A stretch of 7,668 nucleotides of DNA from an uncultured Selenomonadaceae bacterium. Lineage in GTDB: Bacteria > Bacillota > Negativicutes > Selenomonadales > Selenomonadaceae. The position numbers were made by a program, and so were the translations under genes. The notes under the pieces were generated by a model that was not told the DNA's origin, did not search any database, and was given only the letters and a program-made list of their open reading frames with translations. The DNA lies in NCBI GenBank assembly GCA_905236665.1, contig CAJONF010000141.1, positions 1 to 7,668 on the forward strand, read 5' to 3'. This document shows, piece after piece, positions 1 to 6,909 of the stretch (positions are counted from its first letter, which is position 1; every line of letters starts with the position of its first letter).

Positions 1-1
1 T

Positions 2-1141
2 TACATAGAAGTTGAAAGAAAACTTTTCCGTATACGCGCCAGCAACAGCGATATAAAATATCTCTACGTTTATAAAATTATGGAGGATGGTTGCCACGTA
101 GTTTTTGATTTAGATACTGCCACGGTTGAAGCCAGCGAACCGGGCTCCATCGAAGAATTCGACGAATCTTTTATGGAATATGTACCGGATTTGCTCGCCG
201 GCAGACCTATTGAACCGATTATAAACAATGATAAATACGGCTATTTGCTCACGATTTATAAACCCGTCTACAACAGCGAAGGACAATGCGTTTGCTACGC
301 GGGATTAGATTTTTCTATGGATCAGCTTAACGATTATGGCAGAATGTTTATCGCGGAAGTTATCGCGCTTTTTTCTGGCGCATTGATTTTTATTTTTGTG
401 CTTAGTCTGGTTTTTGTCGAAAATAATATAATTTTGCCCGTAAACACCATGGCTTATTGCGCCAAAAATTTTGCTTATGACAGCGAAGAGGCTCGCGAAC
501 AAAATATTGCCCGAATAAAAAGTTTGGAAATTAAAACTCACGACGAAATAGAAAATCTTTACGCCGCATTTTTAAAAACCACGTCTGATAGTATGCATTA
601 CTTTGAAAATCTCAAGCGGTCGAAAATTCAGCTGGCAGTTATGGACGAATTAGCTCACAAAGACGCGCTGACCGGTTTAAAAAATAAAACTGCTTACAAT
701 AAAGACACGGCTCGTTTCGAGGCAGATATTATAGAAGACCGCGCCGAATTTGCCATAATTATGATTGACATAAACTTTCTCAAGCGCGTCAACGATACTT
801 ATGGGCATGAACGCGGCAATGAGTATTTGATTAATGCCGGCAAATTGATTTGTTCGATCTTCAGCGAGGAGCACGTCTACAGAATCGGCGGTGATGAATT
901 TGTTGTCGTGCTTGACGGCGAAAATCTTGCTACTTGTGAAGAAAATATCGCCGCAATTCGGGCTGTGATTGACAAACTCCAAGCCGATACCAAGCTTGAA
1001 CCGTGGGAAAAAGTTTCTGCGGCGGTCGGTGTAGCCTATTATCAAAACGGCGTTGATAAAAATGTTGAAGAAGTTTTCAAACGTGCTGACGCGCAGATGT
1101 ATAAAAATAAATTAGCGATGAAAGCTACCAGAAAAGACTAA
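2..1141 (+). CDS. Membrane diguanylate cyclase with Cache-like sensor, 5'-truncated by the window edge
   Basis: The reading frame is open from base 2 to a TAA at 1139-1141, so the gene begins left of the window and the ATG at 80 is internal. About 379 residues are visible. The part before base 340 looks like the membrane-distal half of a dCache ligand-binding domain (KYLYVYKI, VVFDLDT, a DYSF/PDLLAG-like stretch, YGYLLTIYKPVY, CYAGLDFSM). A hydrophobic membrane helix follows at about 347-415, then a HAMP-like linker (ILPVNTM to DEIENLYAAF), then a GGDEF domain from about 641. The catalytic domain keeps DALTGL, DINFLKRVND.YGH and RIGGDEF (GGDEF at 887-901), so cyclic di-GMP synthesis from two GTP is expected. 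The inhibitory I-site RxxD is replaced by FSEE. The N-terminal helix and first half of the sensor are off-window. The ligand is unknown. The HAD gene follows 30 bp downstream on the same strand. Domain identity is secure; in vivo activity is inferred. Confidence 0.93.
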   Translation, partial: YIEVERKLFRIRASNSDIKYLYVYKIMEDGCHVVFDLDTATVEASEPGSIEEFDESFMEYVPDLLAGRPIEPIINNDKYGYLLTIYKPVYNSEGQCVCYAGLDFSMDQLNDYGRMFIAEVIALFSGALIFIFVLSLVFVENNIILPVNTMAYCAKNFAYDSEEAREQNIARIKSLEIKTHDEIENLYAAFLKTTSDSMHYFENLKRSKIQLAVMDELAHKDALTGLKNKTAYNKDTARFEADIIEDRAEFAIIMIDINFLKRVNDTYGHERGNEYLINAGKLICSIFSEEHVYRIGGDEFVVVLDGENLATCEENIAAIRAVIDKLQADTKLEPWEKVSAAVGVAYYQNGVDKNVEEVFKRADAQMYKNKLAMKATRKD

Positions 1142-1171
1142 ACCATTAATCACGAAAGAACGGAGTAAATT

Positions 1172-1888
1172 ATGTACAAGGGCGTAATTTTCGACATTGA
1201 CGGCACACTTTACGACTATCAAAGCAATGATATTCGTGCGATGAAACATTTTTGCGAGTTTGTGCAGAAAGTTTTAGGTATTGATGAAAAAATTTTCCGC
1301 GAAACGTATTCAGAGGCGCGAAAAATTATCCGCGGGCGACTAAAAGACACTGCCGCGCAACACAGCCGCGTTTTGCTAATTCAAACTGCTCTGGAACTTT
1401 TAGGGAAAAATCCTTTTGACTATGTTTTGAAAATGTATGACGTTTACTGGAATTTCTTTCTGGAAAATATGCAACCATATGACGGCGCGGCGGATTTTCT
1501 GCGCGAATTAAAATGTTCCGGAATAAAAATTTCCACGTGCACCGATATGACCGCGCATATTCAATACAGAAAAATTGCTCGGCTGGGTTTGGATAAATTT
1601 ATTGATTTCATGGTTACGAGCGAGGAAACCGGATTTGAAAAACCTGCGCCGATTATGTTTAATCTTGCGTTAGAAAAAATGAAAATTAGCGCGAATGAGG
1701 CGGCATATTTCGGAGATACGCTGGACAGAGATATTTTGGGCGCGGCTAATGTTGGCATTGAGCCGTTTTGGTTCGTGGCAGATAGAAAAGTTGACGGCGG
1801 CGAAAAATTCACGAAAATTTATACTTATCGCGACGATAAATTAAAAAATTTTTTTACAGAGAGAAATTTTTTCGTTCAGAAAGTCTAA
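1172..1888 (+). CDS. HAD-superfamily hydrolase (YjjG/phosphoglycolate phosphatase-like)
   Basis: A 238-residue soluble protein with all four HAD motifs. Motif I is FDIDGT (nucleophile D8, acid/base D10), motif II is in STCTD (about 121-125), motif III is the lysine in EKP (K157), and motif IV is GDTLDRD (D182, D187). Residues between motifs I and II form a helical C1-type cap, as in small-molecule phosphatases that act on nucleotides or sugar phosphates; the substrate cannot be read from the sequence. The ATG at 1172 has a GGAG at 1162-1165 with 6-nt spacing. The gene lies 30 bp after the diguanylate cyclase and is probably co-transcribed. The last conserved segment (about 214-224) is followed by a tail of about 14 residues (NFFTERNFFVQKV). 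That tail is encoded over the 3' end of the convergent O-antigen ligase-like gene, a 35-bp overlap. Family certain, substrate unknown. Confidence 0.92.
   Translation: MYKGVIFDIDGTLYDYQSNDIRAMKHFCEFVQKVLGIDEKIFRETYSEARKIIRGRLKDTAAQHSRVLLIQTALELLGKNPFDYVLKMYDVYWNFFLENMQPYDGAADFLRELKCSGIKISTCTDMTAHIQYRKIARLGLDKFIDFMVTSEETGFEKPAPIMFNLALEKMKISANEAAYFGDTLDRDILGAANVGIEPFWFVADRKVDGGEKFTKIYTYRDDKLKNFFTERNFFVQKV
1825..1839. other. Small hairpin at the convergent gene ends, weak terminator candidate
   Basis: TTATCG (1825-1830), loop CGA, CGATAA (1834-1839) forms a perfect 6-bp stem inside the 3' end of the HAD gene. It lies just beyond the stop codon (1854-1856) of the minus-strand operon. Read on the minus strand, it is preceded by an A7T6 tract and followed by only a short U-rich stretch. 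On the plus strand a T7 run begins 9 nt after it, but that position is inside the HAD coding region. The stem is short and AT-rich, so termination in either direction is only a possibility. Confidence 0.2.
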
Positions 1889-3038
1889 TTCCCGCGACGC
1901 AAGCCGCAAACATGAGCCAATAAACCCGCATTGAACTATAGCTGGCAAAAGTATAGTCGGTTAAACTGTAAAGCATTAAATCTAGTGTGGAAGAAAAAAT
2001 TATCAGCGCGTAAAAATTTTCTGCGCGCCGCCACGACCAAAGGAGAATATATCCGAACAGCGAGCAGTATAAAAATATTCCAGGCAAGCCCGTTTCCGCC
2101 CAAAATTGCAAAAAAACGTTGTGGGCGTGTCCTTGATAGCGTTCTTTTGCCTCGTCGAGAATATATTTTTCTCTATATTCCTCTTCATAATTTCCTAAGC
2201 CGACGCCCATTAATGGATTGTCTTCGATAGCGTTAATTGCACTGCGCCACATTAAAAATCTCTCTGTGACGGATTGTTCAGAATTTGCCGTGGTGATAGT
2301 TTGCAGGCGGTGAAAAGTTTGTGGTGACGAAACTAAAAAAATCCCGCCGACAATGGCAAAAATTATGAACGCGGAGAGAAATTTTTTTAAATTCCGCAGA
2401 CGATAAGCCAAAATAAACGGCAGGACAATCGCCAAATCAAGCCACGCGCCCCGCGTATTTATCATTATGCAAGCCGCCAGCGACATAAAAAAAATTATTC
2501 GGTAAAAAATTTTTTCGTTGCGGGCGGAATTTTTTTTCAACATGAGCACCAAAAGCATTGGCAACAAAATTATATAAAGCATCGTGCTTTGCGCTATTGA
2601 GCCGTGCAAAAAAGTTATCGGTCGTTCGATGCCCTGCGCGGCTTGATAAAAAATATAAAAGTTATCAATCATCAGCGACAGGGCGAGCGCGTTTAAAATT
2701 CTCATGAAAAATTTTTCTTGGCGGAGCATTGCGCCGAGCAGGAGAAAAATTATCATGTCGTGGCTAAAGAGGATCCATTCTATCGAATCGTGAGAGAGTG
2801 GAATTTTCATGCCGCCCCAAATGTAAGAAAACATCAGCCACGCCAAAAACGCCGCTATTAACGATAAAATTTTTTTATAGGGAATTGCGTCGCGCAGTGA
2901 AAAATTTTTAGTCCAAATCATTGCAAAAAAAATTAAGAACAGCACACGAACGCAATTTCTGCTCAAAGGTTCGGAAACACACGCGCTGAAACTAAAAAGC
3001 ACGAACAAAGCGGGAGTAAATTTTAGAACTTTGTCCAT
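1854..3038 (-). CDS. O-antigen ligase/polymerase-like membrane protein (Wzy_C/WaaL family)
   Basis: 394 residues with roughly 11-12 hydrophobic segments: about 8-22, 29-43, 57-75, 87-105, 113-132, 152-167, 180-193, 201-213, 220-237, 317-336, 342-358 and 370-385. The largest soluble loop, about 238-316, carries the family signature: an arginine region (WRSAINAIEDNPLMGVGLGNY, about 264-284) then HAHN (304-307) and ETGLPG (315-320). TRGAW (195-199) before a membrane helix matches the conserved arginine motif of the family. Known members act on the periplasmic face of the inner membrane and transfer polymer from undecaprenyl diphosphate to lipid A-core (WaaL), or polymerise repeat units or glycosylate proteins. 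The sequence does not separate these; the two glycosyltransferases upstream favour LPS. The ATG at 3036-3038 has GAGG (3045-3048) inside the 3' end of the GT8 gene. Only 2 bp separate it from the GT8 stop, so translation is probably coupled. It is the last gene of the operon and overlaps the convergent HAD gene. Confidence 0.85.
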   Translation of the reverse strand: MDKVLKFTPALFVLFSFSACVSEPLSRNCVRVLFLIFFAMIWTKNFSLRDAIPYKKILSLIAAFLAWLMFSYIWGGMKIPLSHDSIEWILFSHDMIIFLLLGAMLRQEKFFMRILNALALSLMIDNFYIFYQAAQGIERPITFLHGSIAQSTMLYIILLPMLLVLMLKKNSARNEKIFYRIIFFMSLAACIMINTRGAWLDLAIVLPFILAYRLRNLKKFLSAFIIFAIVGGIFLVSSPQTFHRLQTITTANSEQSVTERFLMWRSAINAIEDNPLMGVGLGNYEEEYREKYILDEAKERYQGHAHNVFLQFWAETGLPGIFLYCSLFGYILLWSWRRAENFYALIIFSSTLDLMLYSLTDYTFASYSSMRVYWLMFAACVAGIRLSERKNFSL

Positions 3039-3040
3039 AG

Positions 3041-4015
3041 TTATCCTCGTTTAGAATTTTTTTCGATACGTCGACGCTTTAAGTAACTAAAATACCATTT
3101 CAAAGCCTCAAGCCATTTGCCCTGTTGCAGACACGCCCGCCCCATCAAGCGATGTTCCTGATAATTTCGCGGGAGGTAAACAAAATCGTGCCACGGCGAA
3201 ATTTTTTGATACGATTCATAAAGTTTTGTCAGCGGGCTATTGTACCACGGGTGCCACGGTTTTTTTTGTCCAGCGAAATGTTCTATGACAATATCATCTG
3301 TCAGCGGAATTTCTTTGCTATTGACGCGGAAAAAATTATTAAAGCGATTGGGTATATATCTAACTTTGTAAGCATTTCGGTCGGCTACAATATTCATTGC
3401 GTCTTGGTCGGGGAAAAAAAATTTACCTTCAGCGAGAACTTTTAACACTTGCTCAGAAATTTTTTCCCTGCCCCAAAATTCCAGGTTCATGTAAAGAAAA
3501 CCGCTGTTGAAATATTTATAGTTGTCGCTTAAACCGAGTTCACGCTTGCGGGTGGCAACGTCGGTATCTACAACTGCGGCGAGGAGAAAATTTTCTAAAG
3601 GCATTTGTAAAAGCTCGTCTAAAGGCTTCAAGCAAAGCATATCGGCGTCCATGTAAATTATTCTTTTCAGACGGGTTGAAAGAAATTGCGCGGCTGCTAT
3701 TCGATAAAAAATTGCACGGGAATAATTTTTTTCAATGATAGGAATTTCTTTGTACAAATCTTGCGGCAGGAAATATAAAATAATTTGCGTCGTGGGCGAT
3801 TGCCTGCAAAGCTCTAAAATTTTTTCTTCATCGCGCCGGTCAATCTTATCTAAAAAGACATGGAAGGAAATTTTTCGCGCAGGATTATTTTTTATCAGCG
3901 AAGTCATACAAATTCCCATCATCGGGATAAACGGCGAATCCACGCCGAAAGTTATATTAATTGCCTGTTCGTCAAAATCTTCGCGCCCGAAAATTTTTTG
4001 TCGTTCAATTTCCAT
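3041..4015 (-). CDS. Family 8 glycosyltransferase (LPS galactosyl/glucosyltransferase-like, WaaJ/RfaJ type)
   Basis: 324 residues from the chosen ATG at 4013-4015. The GT8 (GT-A fold) pattern is clear. NITFGVDSPFIPMMGICMTSL at about 20-40 is the nucleotide-binding strand, and YMDADML holds the metal-binding DxD (D123, D125). YFNSGFLYMNL (168-178), PDQDAMN (202-208) and HFAGQKKPW (246-254) complete the active site. The roughly 70 C-terminal residues are basic and aromatic, as in membrane-associated LPS sugar transferases. The family uses UDP-glucose or UDP-galactose with retention of configuration; donor and acceptor here are not determined. The start was chosen because GGAGG at 4022-4026 stands 6 nt before this ATG. 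An in-frame ATG at 4055-4057 has no ribosome binding site. With the chosen start the gene overlaps the GT9 gene by 11 bp. It carries 8-nt homopolymers at 3260-3267 and 3414-3421. Confidence 0.9.
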   Translation of the reverse strand: MEIERQKIFGREDFDEQAINITFGVDSPFIPMMGICMTSLIKNNPARKISFHVFLDKIDRRDEEKILELCRQSPTTQIILYFLPQDLYKEIPIIEKNYSRAIFYRIAAAQFLSTRLKRIIYMDADMLCLKPLDELLQMPLENFLLAAVVDTDVATRKRELGLSDNYKYFNSGFLYMNLEFWGREKISEQVLKVLAEGKFFFPDQDAMNIVADRNAYKVRYIPNRFNNFFRVNSKEIPLTDDIVIEHFAGQKKPWHPWYNSPLTKLYESYQKISPWHDFVYLPRNYQEHRLMGRACLQQGKWLEALKWYFSYLKRRRIEKNSKRG

Positions 4016-4985
4016 GGCGAACCTCCAAAATTTTTTTTGCGGCGAACCAAACTTCATCGACCGAAATATTTTTTATGCAGATATTATTTTTGCAAAGCGG
4101 CTTGCCGGGAATATTATGACACGGAGAGCAAGGCAAATGGTGGCTTATGACGGTGCAATTTTTTTTCGGTGCCCACTGATCCGGCATACTCGGCCCGTAA
4201 ATCGCAAGGGCTGGCGTGGGCGTACTTGAGCAAATGTGCAACATAGAAGTACAGCCGCTGATATGCAAATCGGCGCGGGCAGTTATTTCCGCTGATTCGC
4301 GCAGAGTTAATTTACCGGCTAAGTTCACGGCGTCGGGGAATTCTTGTTCAGCGCGAAGAGATTCAGCTTTTCCGCCCAAAATCGCCACGGCGTATCCAGA
4401 ATTTTTTAAGCGGGAGATAAGCTCGCGATATTTCGGCGGCTCCCAATCTTTGATACTGTCCAAGGAGAACGGCACGATTAAAATTAATTTCTGCGCGGGA
4501 GATTTTATTTTGCTTAAAATTTTTTCAACATGAATTTTTTCCTGCTCAGTAGCCACGGGACGAGTTAGCGTTAAATCTTCCGTGTGAATTCCCAACTGCT
4601 TAACCGCCGCCAGATATTTTAGCGGCTCGAACATTTCTAACGGTTCGTCGTGCAGTTTTACATTGATAAAATCTTTGCCATAACCGATTCTTTTAGGTAT
4701 GAGTGCAAGAAATGAATAAAGCGCGTTGCGATAATGATAGTCAAAGATGACAGACACATCAGCGCGCCAAATATTTTTTATAACCGGAAGGACGGCGTCG
4801 CCCTTCTCGTAACTTAACAGCGTGTCAATATGCGGATTGCCCAGCATGAGTTCGTAGCCGATATGATTCGTCACCACAACTTGACGGCACGCGGGGAAAC
4901 ATTCTTTCAGGGCGCGATAAACCGGCGTGACCATTAGCATATCGCCAATACTCGCTTGGTGCATGAAACAAATTTTTTTTATCAA
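4005..4985 (-). CDS. Family 9 glycosyltransferase (LPS heptosyltransferase-like, WaaC/WaaF/WaaQ type)
   Basis: 326 residues from the TTG at 4983-4985. The N-terminus has the family start, IKKICFMHQASIGDMLMVTP (residues 2-21), followed by the first Rossmann domain. The C-terminal GT-B domain contains IKDWEPPKY (178-186), LAGKLTLRE (222-230), and a donor-site segment with a conserved histidine and YGPS (HISGCTSMLH at 241-250, YGP at 263-265). WAP follows at 271-273. A cysteine cluster, C286, C289, C298 and C303, lies near the C-terminus; similar CxPC patterns occur in many GT9 proteins. The family transfers heptose or related sugars from ADP-activated donors to the LPS inner core in the cytoplasm; the actual sugar is not determined. 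The TTG is preferred because AAGGAG (4992-4997) stands 6 nt before it and it yields the usual N-terminus. A GTG at 5018 would overlap yifB and has no ribosome binding site. The gene begins 10 bp after yifB and overlaps GT8 by 11 bp. Confidence 0.9.
   Translation of the reverse strand: MIKKICFMHQASIGDMLMVTPVYRALKECFPACRQVVVTNHIGYELMLGNPHIDTLLSYEKGDAVLPVIKNIWRADVSVIFDYHYRNALYSFLALIPKRIGYGKDFINVKLHDEPLEMFEPLKYLAAVKQLGIHTEDLTLTRPVATEQEKIHVEKILSKIKSPAQKLILIVPFSLDSIKDWEPPKYRELISRLKNSGYAVAILGGKAESLRAEQEFPDAVNLAGKLTLRESAEITARADLHISGCTSMLHICSSTPTPALAIYGPSMPDQWAPKKNCTVISHHLPCSPCHNIPGKPLCKNNICIKNISVDEVWFAAKKILEVRHGN
4022..4026 (-). promoter_or_regulatory. Ribosome binding site fixing the GT8 start
   Basis: GGAGG on the minus strand, 6 nt before the ATG at 4013-4015 and inside the last codons of the GT9 gene. 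It supports the shorter GT8 reading frame over the ATG 42 nt upstream. Confidence 0.8.
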
Positions 4986-4991
4986 GCCTTG

Positions 4992-4997
4992 CTCCTT
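4992..4997 (-). promoter_or_regulatory. Ribosome binding site fixing the GT9 TTG start
   Basis: AAGGAG on the minus strand, 6 nt before the TTG at 4983-4985. Its first two bases are the last two bases of the yifB TAA stop, so termination and re-initiation happen at nearly the same place. Confidence 0.78.
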
Positions 4998-6528
4998 AAT
5001 TATCAATCTCGAAATCACTTCTTAGCTTAATTGCTTGGCTAATATGTTGTGCAGAAATTAATTCCGTGCCGCCAGCTAAATCCGCAATCGTCCGCCCGAC
5101 TTTTATAATTCTGTCATAGGATCGCGCAGAAAGTTTTTTAGTCTCGAAAACATTTTTAAGAAGAGTTTCAGCGGCGGGTTCCAATATGCAAAGTTTTTGT
5201 ATCAGCGCGTGATTCATTTGCGCATTGCAGAAAAGATGATATTTTTCCAGGCGGTGCGTTTGAATTTTTCTGGCGGCGGCTACTCGTTCACGAATTACGC
5301 TTGACGATTCGGCTTTTCTTTTTGAACTCAATTCGTCGTATTTTACACGTTGCACACGGATTTGAATATCGATTCTGTCAAGCAGTGGTCCCGACAATCT
5401 GCGCATATATCTTTTAATTTCAACAGTTGAACAGCGGCAAAGATGATCAGGATCGCCATTCCAGCCGCATGGACAGGGATTCATCGCGCAAATTAAAATC
5501 ATGCTTGACGGAAAAGTTAAACTGCCACTAACTCGGCTGATTGTGATTTGTCGTTCTTCCAGCGGTTCGCGCAGAGCTTCAAGGACAGATTTTTTAAATT
5601 CGGGCAATTCGTCTAAAAATAAAACGCCATTGTGCGCCAGCGTGACTTGACCAGGCGAGGGCGTGGAACCGCCGCCGATTATCGCTGCAGTTGAGGCGTC
5701 GTGATTTGGATTTTGGAAAGGGCGTTTCGTCATAAGCCCGCTACCCTGCGTCAACTTTCCCGCGATGCTGTAAATTTTCGTGACTTCCAACGCTTCCTCG
5801 CGTGTCATTTCCGGCAAGATTGAACTCATGCGCTTTGCCAACATTGTTTTGCCGGAACCGGGCACGCCGACCATTAGCACGTTATGACCGCCCGCCGCCG
5901 CTATCTCCAATGCACGTTTTGCCGTGAATTGTCCTTGAACATCAGCGAAATCGTCCACCAATTCCACAAAGCCTTCAGGCTCTTTGAATGGTTGCGGCGT
6001 TGCGGGGGCAAGTTCAATTTCGCCGTCTATGAAGTCAACTAGATCGATTAAATTTTTCGGCGCGTAAACTTCTAGACCGTCGACGAGCAGTGCTTCATTG
6101 ATATTTTCTTTTGCGACGATTATTTTTTTGAACCCTTGCTCGCGTGCGGTTACGGCTATCGGCAAGACACCCGCCACACCGCGCAAATTTCCTTCCAATG
6201 AAAGTTCTGCCAAAAATACAAATTCTGCACAGGTTTTTGAATTTAACCTGCCCTGCGCCGCCAAAAGCCCAATGGCTATCGGCAAATCAAGTCCAGCACT
6301 TTCCTTTTTGATGCTAGCCGGTGCAAGATTGATTGTGATTTTTTCGGCGCGTGTACGCAAACCCGAATTTTTTATGGCGGTTCTCACGCGCTCTTTTGAT
6401 TCACGCACGGCGATTGACGGCAAGCCGACGATATCAAAGGTGGGCATACCATTTGCGCTGTCTACCTCGACGGAAATTATCAGCCCGTCCACGCCCTGCG
6501 TTGCCGCACCAAATGTTCTGGCGTACAA
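4996..6528 (-). CDS. yifB: YifB/ComM family AAA+ ATPase (Mg-chelatase-like)
   Basis: 510 residues, full length for the family. Order: a Lon-S5-like ChlI domain (about 18-140, with GLPSIAVRESKERVR and INLAPASIKKESAGLDLPIA), then the Mg-chelatase-type AAA+ core (about 190-395). A C-terminal lid domain (about 405-505, SARSYDRIIKVGRTIADL) follows. Walker A is GVPGSGKT (221-228) and Walker B VLFLDE (302-307). AMNPCPCG with C352, C354, C364 and C366 forms the family's cysteine cluster, and GPLLDRID (380-387) carries a conserved arginine. It is not a true Mg-chelatase. In naturally competent Gram-negative bacteria, ComM is a hexameric helicase that promotes branch migration during integration of transforming DNA. 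The start is TTG at 6526-6528, with AAGGAGG (6536-6542) 7 nt upstream. It lies 15 bp after yraN, a pairing common in bacteria, and 10 bp before GT9. Family certain; role in this organism inferred. Confidence 0.96.
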   Translation of the reverse strand: MYARTFGAATQGVDGLIISVEVDSANGMPTFDIVGLPSIAVRESKERVRTAIKNSGLRTRAEKITINLAPASIKKESAGLDLPIAIGLLAAQGRLNSKTCAEFVFLAELSLEGNLRGVAGVLPIAVTAREQGFKKIIVAKENINEALLVDGLEVYAPKNLIDLVDFIDGEIELAPATPQPFKEPEGFVELVDDFADVQGQFTAKRALEIAAAGGHNVLMVGVPGSGKTMLAKRMSSILPEMTREEALEVTKIYSIAGKLTQGSGLMTKRPFQNPNHDASTAAIIGGGSTPSPGQVTLAHNGVLFLDELPEFKKSVLEALREPLEERQITISRVSGSLTFPSSMILICAMNPCPCGWNGDPDHLCRCSTVEIKRYMRRLSGPLLDRIDIQIRVQRVKYDELSSKRKAESSSVIRERVAAARKIQTHRLEKYHLFCNAQMNHALIQKLCILEPAAETLLKNVFETKKLSARSYDRIIKVGRTIADLAGGTELISAQHISQAIKLRSDFEIDN

Positions 6529-6535
6529 AGTTAAT

Positions 6536-6542
6536 CCTCCTT
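6536..6542 (-). promoter_or_regulatory. Strong ribosome binding site for the yifB TTG start
   Basis: AAGGAGG on the minus strand, 7 nt before TTG 6526-6528 and in the short gap after the yraN stop. It explains efficient initiation from a weak start codon and argues for full coverage of the anti-SD. Confidence 0.8.
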
Positions 6543-6543
6543 C

Positions 6544-6909
6544 CTACGTAACTTCAAACGCGTTTTCAATATGATTAATTTCCTCGACGCGCTCGCCGAA
6601 CAGATAAACTTCCACAACATCAAAGCGACAGGCGCAATCGCAAAATTTCTCGTCTTGCAAAAAAACGCCCGCCGCCTTAATAATTTTTTTCTGCTTACGA
6701 AAATCAACGGCCTCGACCGGCAAGCCGTGACGAATATTCGACCGCGTTTTGACTTCTACAAAAATAATCACGTCGTCAATTTGCGCGATGATATCAATTT
6801 CTGCCGACCGAATCCGAAAATTTCTCGTGATAATTTTATAACCGTTAGCCTCTAGAAATTTTGCCGCGCAGTCCTCGCCGAAGTTGCCGAGAATTTTTTG
6901 TCGGCTCAT
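6544..6909 (-). CDS. yraN: YraN/UPF0102 family nuclease-fold protein
   Basis: 121 residues, the normal size. Family pattern: GNFGEDCAAKFLEANGYKII (8-27), RNFR, then the restriction-endonuclease-like core AEIDII (36-41) and FVEVKTR (50-56). G.PVEAVD..K..KI (62-76) and RFDVVEVY (95-102) follow. E37, D39, E52 and K54 form the expected D-ExK-type metal site. The biochemical role of the family is poorly known; association with DNA processing is inferred from fold and from pairing with yifB/dprA in many genomes. The ATG at 6907-6909 overlaps the TGA of the nitroreductase gene (ATGA at 6906-6909). No clear Shine-Dalgarno sequence is visible, so translation probably depends on coupling. An unusual CxCxC (C90, C92, C94) precedes RFDVV. 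yifB starts 15 bp downstream. Confidence 0.94.
   Translation of the reverse strand: MSRQKILGNFGEDCAAKFLEANGYKIITRNFRIRSAEIDIIAQIDDVIIFVEVKTRSNIRHGLPVEAVDFRKQKKIIKAAGVFLQDEKFCDCACRFDVVEVYLFGERVEEINHIENAFEVT

Noticed and set aside
80..1141. ATG at 80 as the start of the diguanylate cyclase
   Set aside because: The frame is open to base 2 and the upstream residues (KYLYVYKI) continue the Cache-like domain; no ribosome binding site precedes the ATG.
3585..3596. 12-bp palindrome AGAAAATTTTCT as an operator
   Set aside because: It lies inside GT8 coding sequence and is one of many AnTn junctions; no promoter nearby.
3987..4003. 17-bp near-repeat (one mismatch) shared with 6887-6903
   Set aside because: Both copies encode an RQKI-G peptide near a gene start on the minus strand; only two copies, so codon coincidence is more likely than a repeat element.
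3041..4057. GT8 start at ATG 4055-4057
   Set aside because: No Shine-Dalgarno sequence, and a 53-bp overlap with GT9; the ATG at 4013-4015 has GGAGG at ideal distance.
3735..4229. 164-residue plus-strand open frame opposite GT8/GT9
   Set aside because: It is antisense to two well-supported glycosyltransferase genes and shows no domain features.
4005..5018. GT9 start at GTG 5016-5018
   Set aside because: It would overlap yifB, has no ribosome binding site and adds residues before the family's usual N-terminus; TTG 4983-4985 has AAGGAG.
6098..6574. 158-residue plus-strand open frame opposite yifB
   Set aside because: Antisense shadow of the conserved ChlI domain of yifB; no independent evidence.
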